64,000 nt of DNA from Cadophora sp. MPI-SDFR-AT-0126 (GCA_020747065.1 JAGMVK010000001.1:4092001-4156000), one strand, 5' to 3'; positions 1-13,123 are shown, counted from the stretch's first letter. Notes: generated by a model from the letters alone, not told the origin. A program made the numbers and translations.

Positions 1-1214
1 TCGTCTCCCCTCCTTCCACTTCGGCTGCTCTTTTTCTCTCACTAGTCTTTATGTCTTCACCTCGATCACGAAATTTTGAAAAGTAGAACCAAAAGTAGCC
101 TTGGCCTTGAATTTGTTTTTCTGATCGGCATAACCTATTCTTGACCTCAAACTTCAACATCCCAAGAAGCAGCAAACAAGCGAATCACAAACCCTCCACA
201 ATCCCATCTGCCCCCGGGTGTTCCTGTTATGGCTCATGCCGTGTAACGCATGCCCAGGAAGGGCTGAAAATTCTCCGAAGCGAGAATCGTTGGAGCTGAT
301 TGCTGGACACTGACGTCGCGGGGTCGAGGGTTCCGGGTTATTGATCCTGCTGTGTTTCTTGGAGGGAGCCTGTTGTGTGGATGGTAGGTTGGGGTTGTGA
401 GGCGTATGGAGGGACTGTGACGTTCCATGTATTTTGGGTTGGTTACAGCTGCAGTCCATGGCCTGCGTCATGGTTGGTGGATGGACAGGACAATATGGCA
501 TGGGTGAGACCGAAGCTAGACTGGGAATAATTATCTAGATATCTTGCACGAGGTTTAAAAGAGCAGCTGGAAGTTATGACACTGGCAGAAATGATAGCTG
601 GTACTTTTACGATGGAACGGAAATCACATCAGGCAAAATTTAACTCTAACTCCAAAGCTCGAACAATCGACCGATATCAAAAGCGGGAGACTTTGGTCTT
701 CTAAAAAAAGGGTCCTCCCACAGGTGTTTTCAGCCCCCAAATCTTAAACCTTAACCTCTAAGCGAAGAATCTATTCTTACTCACACCCATAAATCCCCAG
801 ATCCGGGGTCTCAAGCGAATAGTAAGCAATCGGGATAATACGCTACCGGTCCACTGAAAATCACCAGGGATCAAAAGACGTTTTATTGACTCGCAGTACT
901 TGGCTGCTAATATATACGCTCGCGATCATTGGTACGAGCCCCTGGACTTGCTTTTCAGCTCCGGCGCTGCTGCAGTAGCTGCGTGTAACGATTGACGTGC
1001 AGGAAGCGAGAAGTATCAGGACAGGAGCTTTGCCGCATGGTACTTTTGTGGCATGGTACAGGCATTATGATGGAATGGCTTGGAGATGAGGGGAGGGGAT
1101 ACTTATAGAGGGGATGTGTCGTAGGGCTGGAGGGGAAGTTGGTCTAGATTTTTTGGTATTTCTCTGTTAATCTTTGGACATCTCTAGCTGACTTGACCCA
1201 AAAGAACCTCCAAT
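1..1214. other. Intergenic / upstream region, no gene seen
   Basis: I see no coding frame with family resemblance here. The longest open frame, on the minus strand around 154-501, is proline/histidine-rich and looks like chance. The last 200 bp are the probable promoter and leader of the membrane-protein gene starting at 1215. Confidence 0.5.
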
Positions 1215-2273
1215 ATGGCGGATACGGTTATCAGTCCAGTGACCGAGGAGAAGAAGAACCACTGGGCTCTAATGGAATCCCACATGGAACCCTTCGAAGA
1301 ACAAGTCAGTCCACAGGCAGATGTCAAAGAAACAATCGACATCGCCGACGTCCTCTCCAAAATCGAAAACGAACGTCGAGAGAAGAACGCCTCCGACGCA
1401 CCACAAGCCTGGAACGCAGACGAAGCACCAATCCTCCTCTCGCACGGAGATGGCAGACAAGTCGATCCAGGCGCAGCGCCTGAAATAGCGAATATCGCGT
1501 CCTCCCCAGCACAAAGTGCTAGACCTACGCTCGTGCATTCCACAACGACGGACAGCTCGCCCAAGATGCTGGAGGAGAGTTCGCCTCCTCCTCTTACCCC
1601 TCCTAAAGAACGGATTTTTGGCCTGCGGAAGAAGATATTCTGGCTTCTTACCCTCCTCACTCTCATCATCATCACCGGCATCCTAGCTGGAACAATCGGC
1701 GGTGTTCTCGCTACACGTCTGAAACCTTCACGTTCCTCGACGAGTGCAAACGGCACAGCAACTGCTACTGGGACACCGTCATCACCAGCGAAAAACAAGA
1801 TGGACTTCTCGCTCCAAACCTGGGAAGCCAGCAACGCAACAGGGCGCTCCCAGATCTTCGACCGCGACGGCCTCTTCACCACCGCCTTCCACGCGCGCTC
1901 CTTCACCTGGATCCCGGGCTACTACATCGACGACGGCAGCTGGGACGTCTGCTCCATGAGTTTCTGCCAGGGCGATCATCAGCTCAGCTGGAGGGGCAGC
2001 AGTAATGGGAGGGAAGTTAATCTGACGCGCTGGGAGGGCTATGAGTATGGGGATACGGTGGTGGTGAGGTGTGGCTCGGTTTTTGCGGATCCAGGGTGTC
2101 CGTTGAGTAGAGTTGGGGTGACGATGACGGCGCCGATTTATGATCCGCCTGTTGTGACGGCTACGGCGGTGGTGACGGGGACGGGTTTGAGTGGGAATTC
2201 GAAGTCATCGATGCCTGTTTCGGTGGGAGCGACGACTACGACGAGTTCGGGAGCGGTGGGTACGGCGAGGTAG
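1215..2273 (+). CDS. Single-pass membrane protein of unknown function
   Basis: An uninterrupted 352-codon frame. Residues 1-140 are hydrophilic and acidic, a likely cytoplasmic tail. A strong hydrophobic segment lies at about residues 142-166 (starting FWLLTLLTLIIITG), preceded by basic residues (RKK), which suggests the N-terminus stays inside. A Ser/Thr-rich stalk (about 170-190) follows. An outer domain has aromatic residues, four cysteines (CSMSFC, VVRCGS, DPGCPL) and N-glycosylation sequons (NGT, NAT, NLT). The last 50 residues are Thr/Ser/Val-rich. This layout is common among poorly characterised Pezizomycotina proteins sometimes called LysM- or WSC-like, but I see no LysM or WSC signature. 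No intron is needed. Function unknown. Confidence 0.75.
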   Translation: MADTVISPVTEEKKNHWALMESHMEPFEEQVSPQADVKETIDIADVLSKIENERREKNASDAPQAWNADEAPILLSHGDGRQVDPGAAPEIANIASSPAQSARPTLVHSTTTDSSPKMLEESSPPPLTPPKERIFGLRKKIFWLLTLLTLIIITGILAGTIGGVLATRLKPSRSSTSANGTATATGTPSSPAKNKMDFSLQTWEASNATGRSQIFDRDGLFTTAFHARSFTWIPGYYIDDGSWDVCSMSFCQGDHQLSWRGSSNGREVNLTRWEGYEYGDTVVVRCGSVFADPGCPLSRVGVTMTAPIYDPPVVTATAVVTGTGLSGNSKSSMPVSVGATTTTSSGAVGTAR

Positions 2274-4144
2274 AGACTGAGGAAGTACGTTGATGAACAT
2301 TGGAATTCATCGCATGAAGAAGGGAAATATGAGCTCGGATGGGAAAGGGATTGCAGAACAGTCGCTCATGGCATGGCAGGAAGAAGACGCATATACATGC
2401 ACAAGTCAAGAAGAGACCTGCCGTTCTGGCAAGAGATAGGCAAGGAAGTGTGAAATGAGCCGAAATGAGATAGCTGAGGTGAAGGATAGTCCCTCGTTGA
2501 GCATTGAGCAGCCGTTGGATGTACAAGTTATTCACCAAAGGATGTTAACTTGAAAGAGCAGAAGGCATGTTGTAGAGAGTAGCTTGATGAAATAACGAAA
2601 CTTCAAATTTCAAAAGTCAAATGATTTTGCGATTTCATGGCCCATTACGTGCCAACTCAGATGTGCACAAATGTCTGTGTAAGACTGACGTCTTCTGCGA
2701 AATTGGGCTCTGGTCCATGATACTTGATGTGATCTGATGAGAGCCTGTCTCTGAGATAGGACATGGGTGTTGAGTGTACTTCGCCCGCAATCAACAAACG
2801 CATCTTTTAGCGAGACCCACCACTTCCATGTCTACTGTATGACGATCTCAGATTTTGGCATGCCAGGATTATTCCCACTGCCACTTAAGAAGTACGTCTG
2901 GATTGTGATCATTGGAATGTGATCATGGAACATATGACGTGCAGTACACATTGCATCGCATCGCATGCATGATTATTACTGTCGCCAAGCTGGTAACCAA
3001 TAGGCGGCGGGCAGCTCAACCCCACTAAACTCTGGCCGAGAAAGCACGCGAGGATGGAGGAAAAGAAAAGAAATGACGCTTGAAGAAAAGTACCAAGTAT
3101 GTCTGATACCATTCACTAGAATAGTTGCTGGAATAAGATGGGGGGAAAAGCCGTCGTCGAGGCTGCGAAAAACAGGCGTGGTGTTGAAGGGTCGGTTGAC
3201 CCAGATTTCACAACACCAACAAGCTCGAAGTGTCGACCATCAGAAGATGATTCGAGAAGACAACCGACAGCTCAACAAGTTTATGTAAACAGAATCCTGA
3301 CCATGGGCACTCCCGTTACCCAAACCTGATCATGCCCGCCCATTCCACTTGTAGACTAATGCATTGATTTTTGAATGGAGCACGACCCTCATTCGTCCCC
3401 CTGTCCTCGTATCCAAGCTTTTTTCGCCACGCAACGTGGAATGCTTGAACGGCCCGGAACACGAGATGGCAACGACATCATTTCTATTTCTATTTCGGGA
3501 CCACAAGAATTGCATGATGGTTGTTTACTGCGATTTGAAATTCTGCTGTTAAATCCAAGACAATGGTGAGGAAGGCGACCAGCCAACCAACCAAGCAGAG
3601 CAGAAATCCCAAATACAGTACTGTAATACCCAAAAATCTCTGCTTTTGGCTAAAAATGTTTCATGCAGGAACACCAGGCCGACGTCGTCATCCCCAGATC
3701 TCATTGGGGAAGGACAGGGGGCGAGTGGAGAATTGTTCTTGGCGCTACGCCACATTCAGATAAAACCCGTTATCGAGGCAGGCGGGAACAGGGACGGGGA
3801 CGGAGGGACAGGAACAAACGGGTGTGGTTGGGATTTGGGTATGGATGGGTAAGGTATGCAAGAAATGGGTAATGTGCATGGTGCATGGGCAAGAACAAGG
3901 CCATGGCCATGCGTGGTCCGTCGATCAAGTTCAACGCGCACCATATATAATGGTGTCTCCTTCCTGCCGCGGCTTGCTTTCTTTTCCTCTTCTCTCTTCA
4001 CTTCCATCACTTTCACTCCGGTTGTCACGAAATCAACTCTTCGAGTCTTCAACTTCAGTCTTCTTCCATTGCCCTGCTTGACTTTCAGTAATTCTTTTAA
4101 TACCGACGAAAGTCATTACAGTCGCTTTGCACATCAACAACAAG
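2274..4144. other. Intergenic region with the GH17 promoter
   Basis: About 1.9 kb with no convincing gene. Overlapping short frames on both strands around 3.1-3.9 kb have no family resemblance. The right end is the promoter and pyrimidine-rich leader of the GH17 gene. Confidence 0.5.
3944..3950 (+). promoter_or_regulatory. TATA box of the GH17 gene
   Basis: TATATAA lies about 195 bp upstream of the GH17 ATG at 4145. It is followed by a long C/T-rich tract (about 3961-4030), the usual pattern of strongly expressed filamentous-fungal genes, where transcription starts in or just after the CT tract. Confidence 0.5.
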
Positions 4145-5614
4145 ATGCGTTCCTCTACCAGTCTCCTCGCCCTCGCGGCAACCCTCTCGACAGCCTCTGC
4201 CGCAGCATACAAGGGCTTCAACTATGGTGCTACCAAGTCTGATGGATACGCTCCCAGAGTTCAGTCCGACTTCCAGGCTCTCTTCCAGACATCCAAGAAC
4301 TTGGTTGGAGCATCTGGCTTCACCAGTGCTCGCCTGTATACCACCATTGTACGTTCTCCCCACTCTGTGCGTGCAGCACTTCCTTTTCAGAGCTGACATC
4401 TACCTATCTAGCAAGCCGGTACTACCAGCGATCCTACCTCTGCTATCCCAGCTGCCATCTCCGAAGACATCTCCCTCCTCCTAACCCTCTGGGCTTCAGG
4501 AACTGCCTTCCCCAACGAATTGACCGCTCTCAAGGCTGCCATTGCCCAATATGGAGATGCGTTCACATCTCGCGTTGCTGGTATCTCGATTGGAAGTGAG
4601 GATCTCTACAGAAACTCGCCCACCGGTATTGCAGCTGGCTCCACCATCGGAGCTGACCCTGCCACCATCGTCGATTACATCAAGCAAGTTCGATCTGCTA
4701 TTGCTGGTACTGCCTTGAGCGCTGCCCCCGTTGGACACGTCGATACTTGGACTGCTTGGGTCAATGGATCCAACCAAGCTGTCATTGACAACTGTGACTG
4801 GATTGGTGTTGATGCCTACCCATACTTCCAGAACACCCAGTCCAACGGCATTGAGAATGGTGCTGCTCTTTTCAACGAGGCCGTCTACAATACCGTGAAG
4901 GCTGTTGGAAGCAAGCCAGTCTGGATCACTGAGACTGGATGGCCAGCATCAGGAAAGACCGAGAACCTTGCAGTTGCCAACACCAATAACGCCCAGAAGT
5001 ACTGGCAGGAAGTTGGATGCCCAAGATTCGGCGTTGTCAACACTTGGTGGTACACTCTTGAGGATACCGATAACAACGCTTCTCCCAACCCAAGCTTCGG
5101 CATTGCTCCCGGAACCCCTCTCAGCAGCACCCCTCTCTTCGATCTCTCTTGCTCTGATGTTTCACCTTCCAGCTCTAGTGCCAAGCCATCTTCCACTGCC
5201 TCTGCCTCTGCCTCTGCCTCTGCCTCTTCATCTGGCTCTCAGTCTGCCTCAGCTTCAGGTTCAGCATCTAGCGCCATCTCATCGGCCTCGACTGCCATCA
5301 CTGGAGGTGCAATTGTCTCAACTGGAGGCGGTCTCTCCCCAACCAAGCCTGCGGTTGATGGTTCCGCTGGAACTGCCTCTGCCTCTGCAACTGGTTCAGG
5401 ATCCACCGCCACTGGAATCTCAGGAGGCTCAGGATCAGGATCAGGATCAAGTTCAGGAAACAGCACGTTGTTGACCACTGCCACACCAACTGGTACTGGT
5501 TCTGGATCAAGTACTTCCACACCAGCATCTGTCTCTGGCAACTCGGCTTCTACTCTCTCTGGCCCAATTGTTGGTGTCATGGGTGGATTGTTGGCCGCTT
5601 TTGCTCTTTTATAA
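4145..5614 (+). CDS. GPI-anchored GH17 beta-1,3-glucanase (EglC type)
   Basis: Two exons, 4145-4348 and 4412-5614, joined over a 63-bp intron, give 468 residues. A signal peptide covers about residues 1-19. The glycoside hydrolase family 17 domain runs from [10 protein letters not shown] to about residue 330. The likely acid/base is Glu131 in [11 protein letters not shown] and the nucleophile Glu242 in [11 protein letters not shown], both matching the family pattern. A long Ser/Thr/Gly/Ala stalk with SASA and GSGS repeats follows. It ends in a hydrophobic tail ([13 protein letters not shown]) expected to be replaced by a GPI anchor. GH17 enzymes of this build hydrolyse or remodel cell-wall beta-1,3-glucan at the plasma membrane or wall. 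The family call is firm; the exact activity (endoglucanase or transglycosidase) cannot be told. Confidence 0.95.
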
Positions 5615-6888
5615 ATTTCATCAGGTTAAGGACTGGGTAGGACAGGGGCGAACGGCATTGAAACGGTTGCATCATGGGGAGCATCGGGGGCTTGTACACT
5701 AAGGACTGTTTTTTTCCTAGACCAGCCAGACGGCATTGGATGGGGTGCATCCGTGGTCATGACATACATGAATAGACAAAAGTAATTCTCTTTCATCACT
5801 CGTATGCTTTTTGATTTTTGAATGAGCAGTCTGGTTCACATGTGAGGCTCTATCCTAGCAGTAGACATTTCTCCAAAAAGTGTTTGAAACACGCCTATGA
5901 AGGGACGAACTGCTGCCAGGTTCCTTGATTTGCTGATCGGTGGTCACTTTCTCGATATTTGTGGAGAAACTTAGAACAGCAATCCGAACCAAACCGAGCC
6001 AAGCCAAGGATCAACCCCTCATAGGTCCCCTATCCACCAAGATACCCCAATCTCGATTATCGTGACCAAGCTTCCGTATCTCTTGTCGCTGTCTTGGTAT
6101 CTTGGACAGGAGCTCGACCCAAGATTCCCCATATCCACTGCGACCCCGGTTTTATCCATGTTGGATCGATCGCAGGGCTTGGAGGGATCTGCTTGGCCCC
6201 CTGAATGCGCTGAAAATAAGCATGAGCCCAGCTAGCCCAGCTCTTGGTAACCCCTGGGCAACCCACCAAAATTCCAACGCCCAGTCCACTAAAATGCTTC
6301 GACTGCGACCGTCAAAGCTTGAGGTGTTGTATATTTAAACGGGATGGGATGGGATGGAGGAAGGGAAGTAGAAACGAAAGATGAGTTGAATTGAATGTAT
6401 ATAGATGAGGTGTTTTTATTGACAAAAGGGAATGGAAAATCAACAGCCTGATGAGTGTTTAATAGAAGTTTGATTGAGTGAGTGTGCCTGACTGTCCGCG
6501 CGCATGTTTCCCGTAAACACGCCCCTCACTTCCCCCAATCAGCGTGCATGCATGCATGCATGCCTCCCACCTAAATTGGGCTGCTCTGCCGCCAAGATCG
6601 CCATCACGCTCTATTTCTCCTGGAATCCGGGAACTTACCTGACAACCTGCACTGCACTGCTCATCACTGACGACGCCTCTCCTCCTCTCCTCCTCCAACG
6701 CACTATCAATCCTGCTTGCTCGCCTCTGGGCTTCCTGTCTTTACAACATCAACAAGTTCTCATCTCGATGTGCGACTCTCGGTCAAAGTAGTTGATGTCC
6801 ATTCGTTTCTGAAATACGAGGTGGAACTCGTTGACTGTACTCGAGGAACCAATTCTTCTCTGCTGCTGCTGCACAAACCTCCATCGCC
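5615..6888. other. Intergenic region
   Basis: No gene recognised. It holds the 3' region of the GH17 gene and the promoter and leader of the GH76 gene. A short (CATG/GCAT)n run sits near 6545-6562. Confidence 0.5.
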
Positions 6889-8530
6889 ATGTTAACAACC
6901 CTCGTTTCTCGCGCTGCCACAGCGCTTGTTCTTGGAAGTACAGTTGTGAATTCTTTGACGGTTGATATTACATCTGCCTGTACGTAATCGCAGAGCTACC
7001 CAGATGCCCCTCGACACATATCTGACCTCTCCAGCATCCATCAAAGACACAGCTGCAACGATAGCCTACGATATGATGACATTCTACAAAGGGAATCAAA
7101 GCGGTGGAATAATTGGCGTGCTTCCAGGTCCTCCTCCGAATCCTCCAACAGGATGTGCGTTCCTTCGAGCCTCCCTCCCTCCCTCGACTTGAACTGACAA
7201 CAAACAAACAGACTACTGGTGGGAATCAGGAGCTATGTGGGGGACCTTGATTGATTACTGGCATTACACGGGTGACTCCTCCTACAACGATGTGACGGCA
7301 AAGGGGATCCAGGCGCAGGTAGGAGAAGACCTCGACATGATGCCGCGCAACTGGTCGCAGAGTATGGGGAACGACGATCAGGGTTTCTGGGGTATGACTG
7401 CCATGAGTGCTGCGGAGACGAACTTCCAGAATCCTCCTACTGGGGCCCCCGGCTGGTTGGCTCTTGCGCAGGCGGTGTTCAACACGCAGGCTAGGAGGCC
7501 GGATAATCTTTGTGGTGGAGGGTGAGTGATTATTCGTTCTTGCGATTTTTGGGTGAAGGAATGAATTGGGCTGATGAAAAGTAGTCTGAGATGGCAGGTG
7601 TACCCTTATCTGACGGGCTACGATTACAAGAACTCCATTGCCAATGGCTGCTTCTTCAATATCGCTGCTAGACTTGCTCGATACACGGATAATCATACGT
7701 ACTACGAACACGCTGAGACGACGTGGGATTGGATCAGGAGCGTTGGATACATGGATGCCAATTACAATGTCTATGATGGTGGGCATATCCAGTACAATTG
7801 TACGGATATAAATAAGGTACAGTTTTCGTACAATATTGCGGTCTGGTTGCTTGGTGCTGCGAATATGTACAACTACGTGAGTTTACCATTTCTCAAACCC
7901 CTGTTGTACTTTTGAGCTGGATTTATTTGGCTGGGACCAAGTCTAATATTTGCCCAGACAAACGGCAGCACTATCTGGGAAGAACGAGTCAATCTCCTCC
8001 TAAACTCCACATTCAACACCTTCTTCCCCGATGACATCGCCTACGAAGTAGCCTGCGAGCCAAAATTGACTTGCACGACGGATATGTACTCCTTCAAAGC
8101 CTACGTCACACGCTGGCTTGCCGCCACCTCCCTCGTCGCCCCCTTCACACGTGACCGTATCATGCCCAAACTCAAGACTTCCGCCGTAGCAGCCGCAAAG
8201 CAGTGTTCTGGCGGCGACAACGGTCGCATGTGTGGTCTCAGCTGGAGTAAAGGCGAGGTGTGGGATGGCACGCAGGGCGTAGGGCAGCAGATGGCTGCCA
8301 TGTCTGCGTTGTTCGTCAACTTACTACCGCTGGAGAACATTGCGCCGCCGGTAACCAACGCGACTGGAGGCACGAGTGAGGGCAATCCTGATGCGGGTAG
8401 TCATAGTGTGGCGAATCCGGAGGCGGTGAGACCTGCTACTGGGGGTGATAAGGCGGGGGCGGGGATTGTGACGACGTTGGTGCTGGTGGGTGCTACGGCT
8501 ATGTTTGGGTGGATGAGTATTGGTGACTGA
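6889..8530 (+). CDS. GPI-anchored GH76 alpha-1,6-mannanase (Dfg5/Dcw1 family)
   Basis: Five exons by frame and splice signals: 6889-6979, 7035-7154, 7212-7521, 7585-7876 and 7958-8530, giving 461 residues. A signal peptide is at the start ([17 protein letters not shown]). GH76 landmarks are [27 protein letters not shown], the catalytic double Asp in GNDDQGFWG (Asp125-Asp126), CGGGLRWQ, and a late Cys-rich part ([23 protein letters not shown]). The C-terminus is Gly/Ala-rich with a hydrophobic tail ([17 protein letters not shown]), a GPI signal. Dfg5/Dcw1 proteins are thought to transfer GPI-anchored mannoproteins from the membrane to wall glucan. The first intron (6980-7034) is inferred from a GTACGT donor, a CTGAC branch and frame continuity. 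Confidence 0.93.
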
Positions 8531-9720
8531 ATGGATGGTGGTGGTAGTGAGTGAGCGGCGTAGGAATGGGGTTTGATTCGGGAGATGAGGCTTCTGCTTT
8601 CGTTGCTTGCAGGCGTTGTCCTGCTTTGGGCGTAGAAGGTTCTCTTTAAATCTCAATCCTCTGGTAATAGAGATCGAGTTATGGATGGCGTTTCGGTGCT
8701 CGGCTGGGCTGGGCTGGGCTGGACTGGATGGACTGGATACGTCTTGGTATGGAATGGTGTACCGAGTAATTCCTGTTTTTGTTCTAATGTTCAATGCAAA
8801 GAAACTTCAAACCTCAAAACTCCGAGGCCTGTCTTACTTCACTACTCCGGGTGTTCTGTTCCGTTGTGGAGTCAAAGTAAAGTATTCTTTTCTATTCGAT
8901 TGTTGCTTGAGCTTGAGAAAGGAGTCATGGAGTGAGAGTGGGGTCATGGTTTGATCTTAGTTTTAGTTTTGGTAGACAGTCAACAACAGGCGTAGGAGAA
9001 GGAGAATGGAGCATAGAGATTGGAAATTGGAGATTGGGAAATGGATATTGGAGATTAGATAAGAGCGTCGGGATGAAGCAGACCAAACAAACTTGAGGGA
9101 AATGAAAGCATGACTTGGGTTAGAATTTTCCACCTCATTCAACATGTTAGTGAGCGAGCGCACAAATGATATAGCTACTATGCTTGCGATAACTGTTGGC
9201 TTCTGAAAGCCCGGTTTTGCTTTGTTGACTTTTACGGGACGGCAAAGTGACGGTGCGCTTGGCGACGATGCAAGCTTTGCTGTCTCTAACGTTGTGGATG
9301 GGACGGTCTGAACAAATTTTATGTTTTGAGTCTGATGTTTGGTGTATTGGGTGATTTGTATCCTTCTATTCTATTCAAATCTATATCTATTGCTCCTGTC
9401 TCTCCTCCTATATACATGCTTTCCTTCTTCTCCTGCTAGTTGATGGTAATATTCCAGTCTTCATGAAGCCACCGAATTCCGTGCCCTATTAATGGGTTTA
9501 CCTCGCACTTTGGGAGAGGGTCAATGATTCGAGGGAACTACTATGGTCGGTCGCACATCCTTGTTCTCTCCTTTCGTCTCCTAGCCTTGCTTTGCTCGAA
9601 TTCCAGTTTCAGAATTCCGCTTCTCTTTCATGATTTGTCGGCCAGGGCTTCGATATCGAACGACGATCCCAAGATTCTCTCATAGGGTGAACTCTGCACA
9701 ATCGTTTATCAGATCATTCT
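8531..9720. other. Intergenic region between convergent genes
   Basis: Separates the 3' ends of the GH76 gene (plus) and the DUF1365 gene (minus). No gene is seen. It contains small simple repeats: GGGCT units at about 8702-8722 and degenerate GGAGATTGG units at about 9015-9055. Confidence 0.5.
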
Positions 9721-11560
9721 TCACAATAGCATCTTCACCAAACTCCACGCCACGACTGCTCTCAGGGCGAAGATCTCCAGGTCCAGTATCTCCATCCAAC
9801 AGAATGCAAAGCGATCAGCTAGCATGAGCTTGAGTACGCCACGGAAGTAGATAGCTTTCTCCTCCGTGTTCGCCGTAGATAGAGCGAAAGCATTTAGGCT
9901 CGCAGCTCCGCCTTTCCCTGCGCATTGATTGGACCATGGGATAGCTGGGATGTTCGATCTTTCCTTCACTGGTATGGGGATGGGATCTGGCCGATGTCGA
10001 AGGATGTTTAAAAGTGAAACCCGGAAGTCAGGATCGGATTGAGAATCTTTGAATTCTGATACGGACAAGAACGGGAATCTGGCGAGAAGATCTGGCGATA
10101 ATGAGACGGTGGCGCTCAGTGTACTTTCGTTCGCCAACGCTTCGGCTATTGAACTGTACTGCACGAGCCGCGAATAGAAGATTGGTGTCAGGACTCGAAT
10201 CTCCATGGCGATCGATCCAGATGACAGTTGAGCAGAGGGAGAACTCATGATTTCCTCCTCGGCATCTCCATCTGCCAGACCAGCAGGCATATACCGTAAG
10301 ACAAGATTTCCGTCACAGTTCTCAATTTGGTCTCTCAAGTACCGCCGAAAGTGACCCTCGATATACTGCTCCATCTCATCAGCCTTCCTCGCAATAGTCT
10401 CCTTCCTCGGTTCCGGCCTGAACACCCACGGCATATCCTTCGTCAGCAGAAGTGTCAGAGCCTCCTTAACCGTCCTCGGAAACGTAGCTAGACCGACCCA
10501 CCACCACGACGCGATGAATCTCGTTTTCGCCCATAGAGACATTGTGGAGGGATCTAGAGCCTCGGCCGTGGAGTACACGCGCGCCACTAGTTTTGCGTGG
10601 GCGGAGGAGTTGTTGAGTGTGATGGTTGTGTTTATTGGGCCTGCTTTGGTCATGGATGGGGAGAGGGGATCGCTTGCTGAGAGGGAGTACGTGCCGTTCC
10701 GGGAATTGAAAACGGAGACGTAGAAATCTTTTGGCCAGGTCCCCGTATATCGAGTTGGTTGTTCGTTGTCTTTGCTCACCGAATCGTAGCTAGGCTCAAG
10801 GAAGTAAATTCGCTTCTCGTCGAAGGTGTTGTTTACTTCCAGGATGAGCGCTGTAAGTTCTTTGGTGGAGGAGTAGAGGTGCCAGATTGAGACTGGGTTG
10901 GATGCGTAGCCGAGGAAGCGGGCTGCTGTAAAGAGGTAGACGTAGGCGTATTTCTTGGGATCAATTCCCTGATGCGGTCAGTCTTGTGTCTATATTCAAG
11001 AAGAGAGGTCATACCTCGCTCTCAAGATACTGCTCAAGCTTCCCTTGAAGTCCTCCTTCCACGTGACCTCTTTTGAGATAGTCATCTCCGTTGACTGTGT
11101 ACCATGCACTTCCTGGCTGTAGAGACAGCCATCTCGAGTACCATGACTTCCCTTCCTTCTCCACGTCCGACGAGATCATGCCTCCAACTGAACCTTTCCA
11201 CCCGACTGGGATCCCGACCAAGAGGTAGGAGTACTTGAAGCCATGTGTTGTAGGGAACATCCGTACGTGAGCCGTCTCGCACGGGAATAACATCGGCTTG
11301 ACTGGGAATTCCGTACATGGTGATGATGGTTGCTGGACGTTTCTGATATAGCGGAAGACTTGTAGAAGGATGAAGAGTGAGGTTGTGATTGTGGTGATGG
11401 TAGTGACGATGATTGGATTGACGATGGAAATGAGATTCTTGACTTCATCCCATCTCTCAATCACAATGAATATGACAAGGAGCGCAACGTCAACAGACTT
11501 CCCGGCCAGGAAGACTCCTGCCAGAGGAAGCAATCCCAATGTCCCAGCAAGCGAATCCAT
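9721..11560 (-). CDS. DUF1365 family membrane protein
   Basis: Two exons, 11560-11015 and 10968-9721, around a 46-bp intron, give 597 residues. Two hydrophobic segments near the N-terminus (about 5-38 and 48-68) suggest a membrane anchor. The DUF1365 domain begins at MLFPCETAHVRMFPTTHGF with the family's YSYLLVGIPVGW. It continues across the intron into KKYAYVYLFTAARFLGY, NPVSIWHLYS, LEVNNTFDEKR and YFLEPS, all recognisable family blocks. Bacterial members often sit next to lipid or fatty-acid genes; the fungal function is not established. It is convergent with the GH76 gene. Confidence 0.85.
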
Positions 11561-12063
11561 ATTGACGTACTCTCAAAGTGGCAAAACGGAAGCCGACAAT
11601 GGGACTAATGCTATAAACAAATCATCGTAGTTTGTTGTATACAGATATTATTTCATGACAGCGAATTGGGATTACGAGAAAGATGAAAAGAATGAAGTTA
11701 TTCACAAGTGAGGTCGAGCACACCCGTTCGAGTTTCAAGAACATCATCCGATATGTACAGGGATGTTGACCTGAATGGCCTAGTGCGGTATGAAAGCGGT
11801 GTAGCGACTGATTCACACGGCAAGCACGAGTGGCACCGCAATCGCACCCCACTACGGTCATAGCCTCTCTCATCCTCCATTCTTTCGATTTCTATTCGAT
11901 CAACAACATCAATCATCCTCAACGACGACGTTACTGCGAGTACAAATACCAATACGCCTTCCGCCACAACCACGATATTTTCTTCCCTCCTCCATCTACA
12001 CGAACAAACACCAACACACGACCCCCACCAAACAAAACAAACCACACAACACCCACCGCAACC

Positions 12064-12767
12064 ATGTCTGAAGATTGGGATACCGTCACCAAAATTGGAA
12101 GCAAGACCCGCGGAGGCGGTGCTGCGCGTGAGACCGTCGTCCGTGGGAAGTCTGCCCTGAATGCTGCCCAGAGAAGCGGTGCTGTTATCGGTACGGAGAA
12201 GAAGTTTGGTGCTGGGAACTCTGTAGGTTCACCTTTTACTTTTCCTTCCCCCCTCAGCCTCAATTCAACCAGGTCTTGTCCGGTCGCCACTCTTCACCTC
12301 CAGCATTACTATGATCACTGTGCCCGAGCGCATATCACAACAGAATGCCTGGCTAGGAGGGGTAAATACAAGGACGAGGATCAGACAGATGAGGAAGTGT
12401 TGGGGAGGCAAACAACTATCAACACCACGATCCACAACTAACACCCCTCTTTTCTGAACAGGCCTCCAAACCCGGCGTCGAAGGCCAGCACCTCACAAAG
12501 GTCGACCGCAGCGACGACATCGTCAAGCCCACCACCGTCGGCAAGGAGGTCGGAACCGCCATCTCCAACCAGCGGCAGCAGATGAACCCCAAGATGACGC
12601 AGAAGGACCTGGCTACCAAGTGCAACACCACGCAAAGTGTCGTCGCCGACTTTGAGAGAGGCACTGCGGCGCCGGATCAGAAGATCCTGGCGGCTATGGA
12701 GAAGGTGCTGGGGATTAAGTTGAGGGGAAGTGATATTGGTAAGCCGCGGTTTGGACCGAAGAAGTAG
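12064..12767 (+). CDS. MBF1: Multiprotein-bridging factor 1
   Basis: Two exons, 12064-12222 and 12462-12767, give 152 residues. The 239-bp intron is long for this window, but the frame joins cleanly ([23 protein letters not shown]). The N-terminal MBF1 domain starts [17 protein letters not shown]. The C-terminal Cro/C1-type helix-turn-helix runs through [20 protein letters not shown] to LGIKLRG. MBF1 is a conserved transcription coactivator linking DNA-bound regulators to TATA-binding protein, and also limits ribosomal frameshifting in yeast. The family call is secure. Confidence 0.95.
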
Positions 12768-13123
12768 AGGATGTGGAAATGGTTTGGGGTGGGGAGTGAC
12801 TGGGGATATCTGGGGATCTGGGCGGGATGATGCTAGGATGATTCGCTGCATGATTTTACGAAGGAATGCCGGGTGATCAGGTTCGGTTTGTGCGGTGGGA
12901 GGAATCAAGCGATGGTTTATGCTTTTGGTCACAAAAGTCGTCAGGCAGGAATAAGCAAAGTGGTCATTGAGCTTTATTCATTGGTTTCTCTAGTCTGCGT
13001 GATACAGTGCATCCAGTCCATCTCTTTCTATCCAACGGTGTGTCGGTCACCAACGGTGTGTCGGTCATTCCTCGTTATGGGTATATGCAATTCGCTTCTC
13101 ATTCCAGACAACGTATCCAACTC

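Noticed and set aside
154..501. Minus-strand open frame of 115 codons
   Set aside because: Composition is Pro/His/Ser-rich with no motif, no splice-linked partner and no promoter-like context; probably chance.
4905..5580. Large overlapping frames on both strands over the GH17 tail
   Set aside because: Produced by the Ser/Gly/Ala repeat codons of the GPI stalk; low-complexity shadows.
7226..7786. Minus-strand open frame of 186 codons
   Set aside because: Lies entirely over exons 3 and 4 of the GH76 gene in the opposite sense; a shadow.
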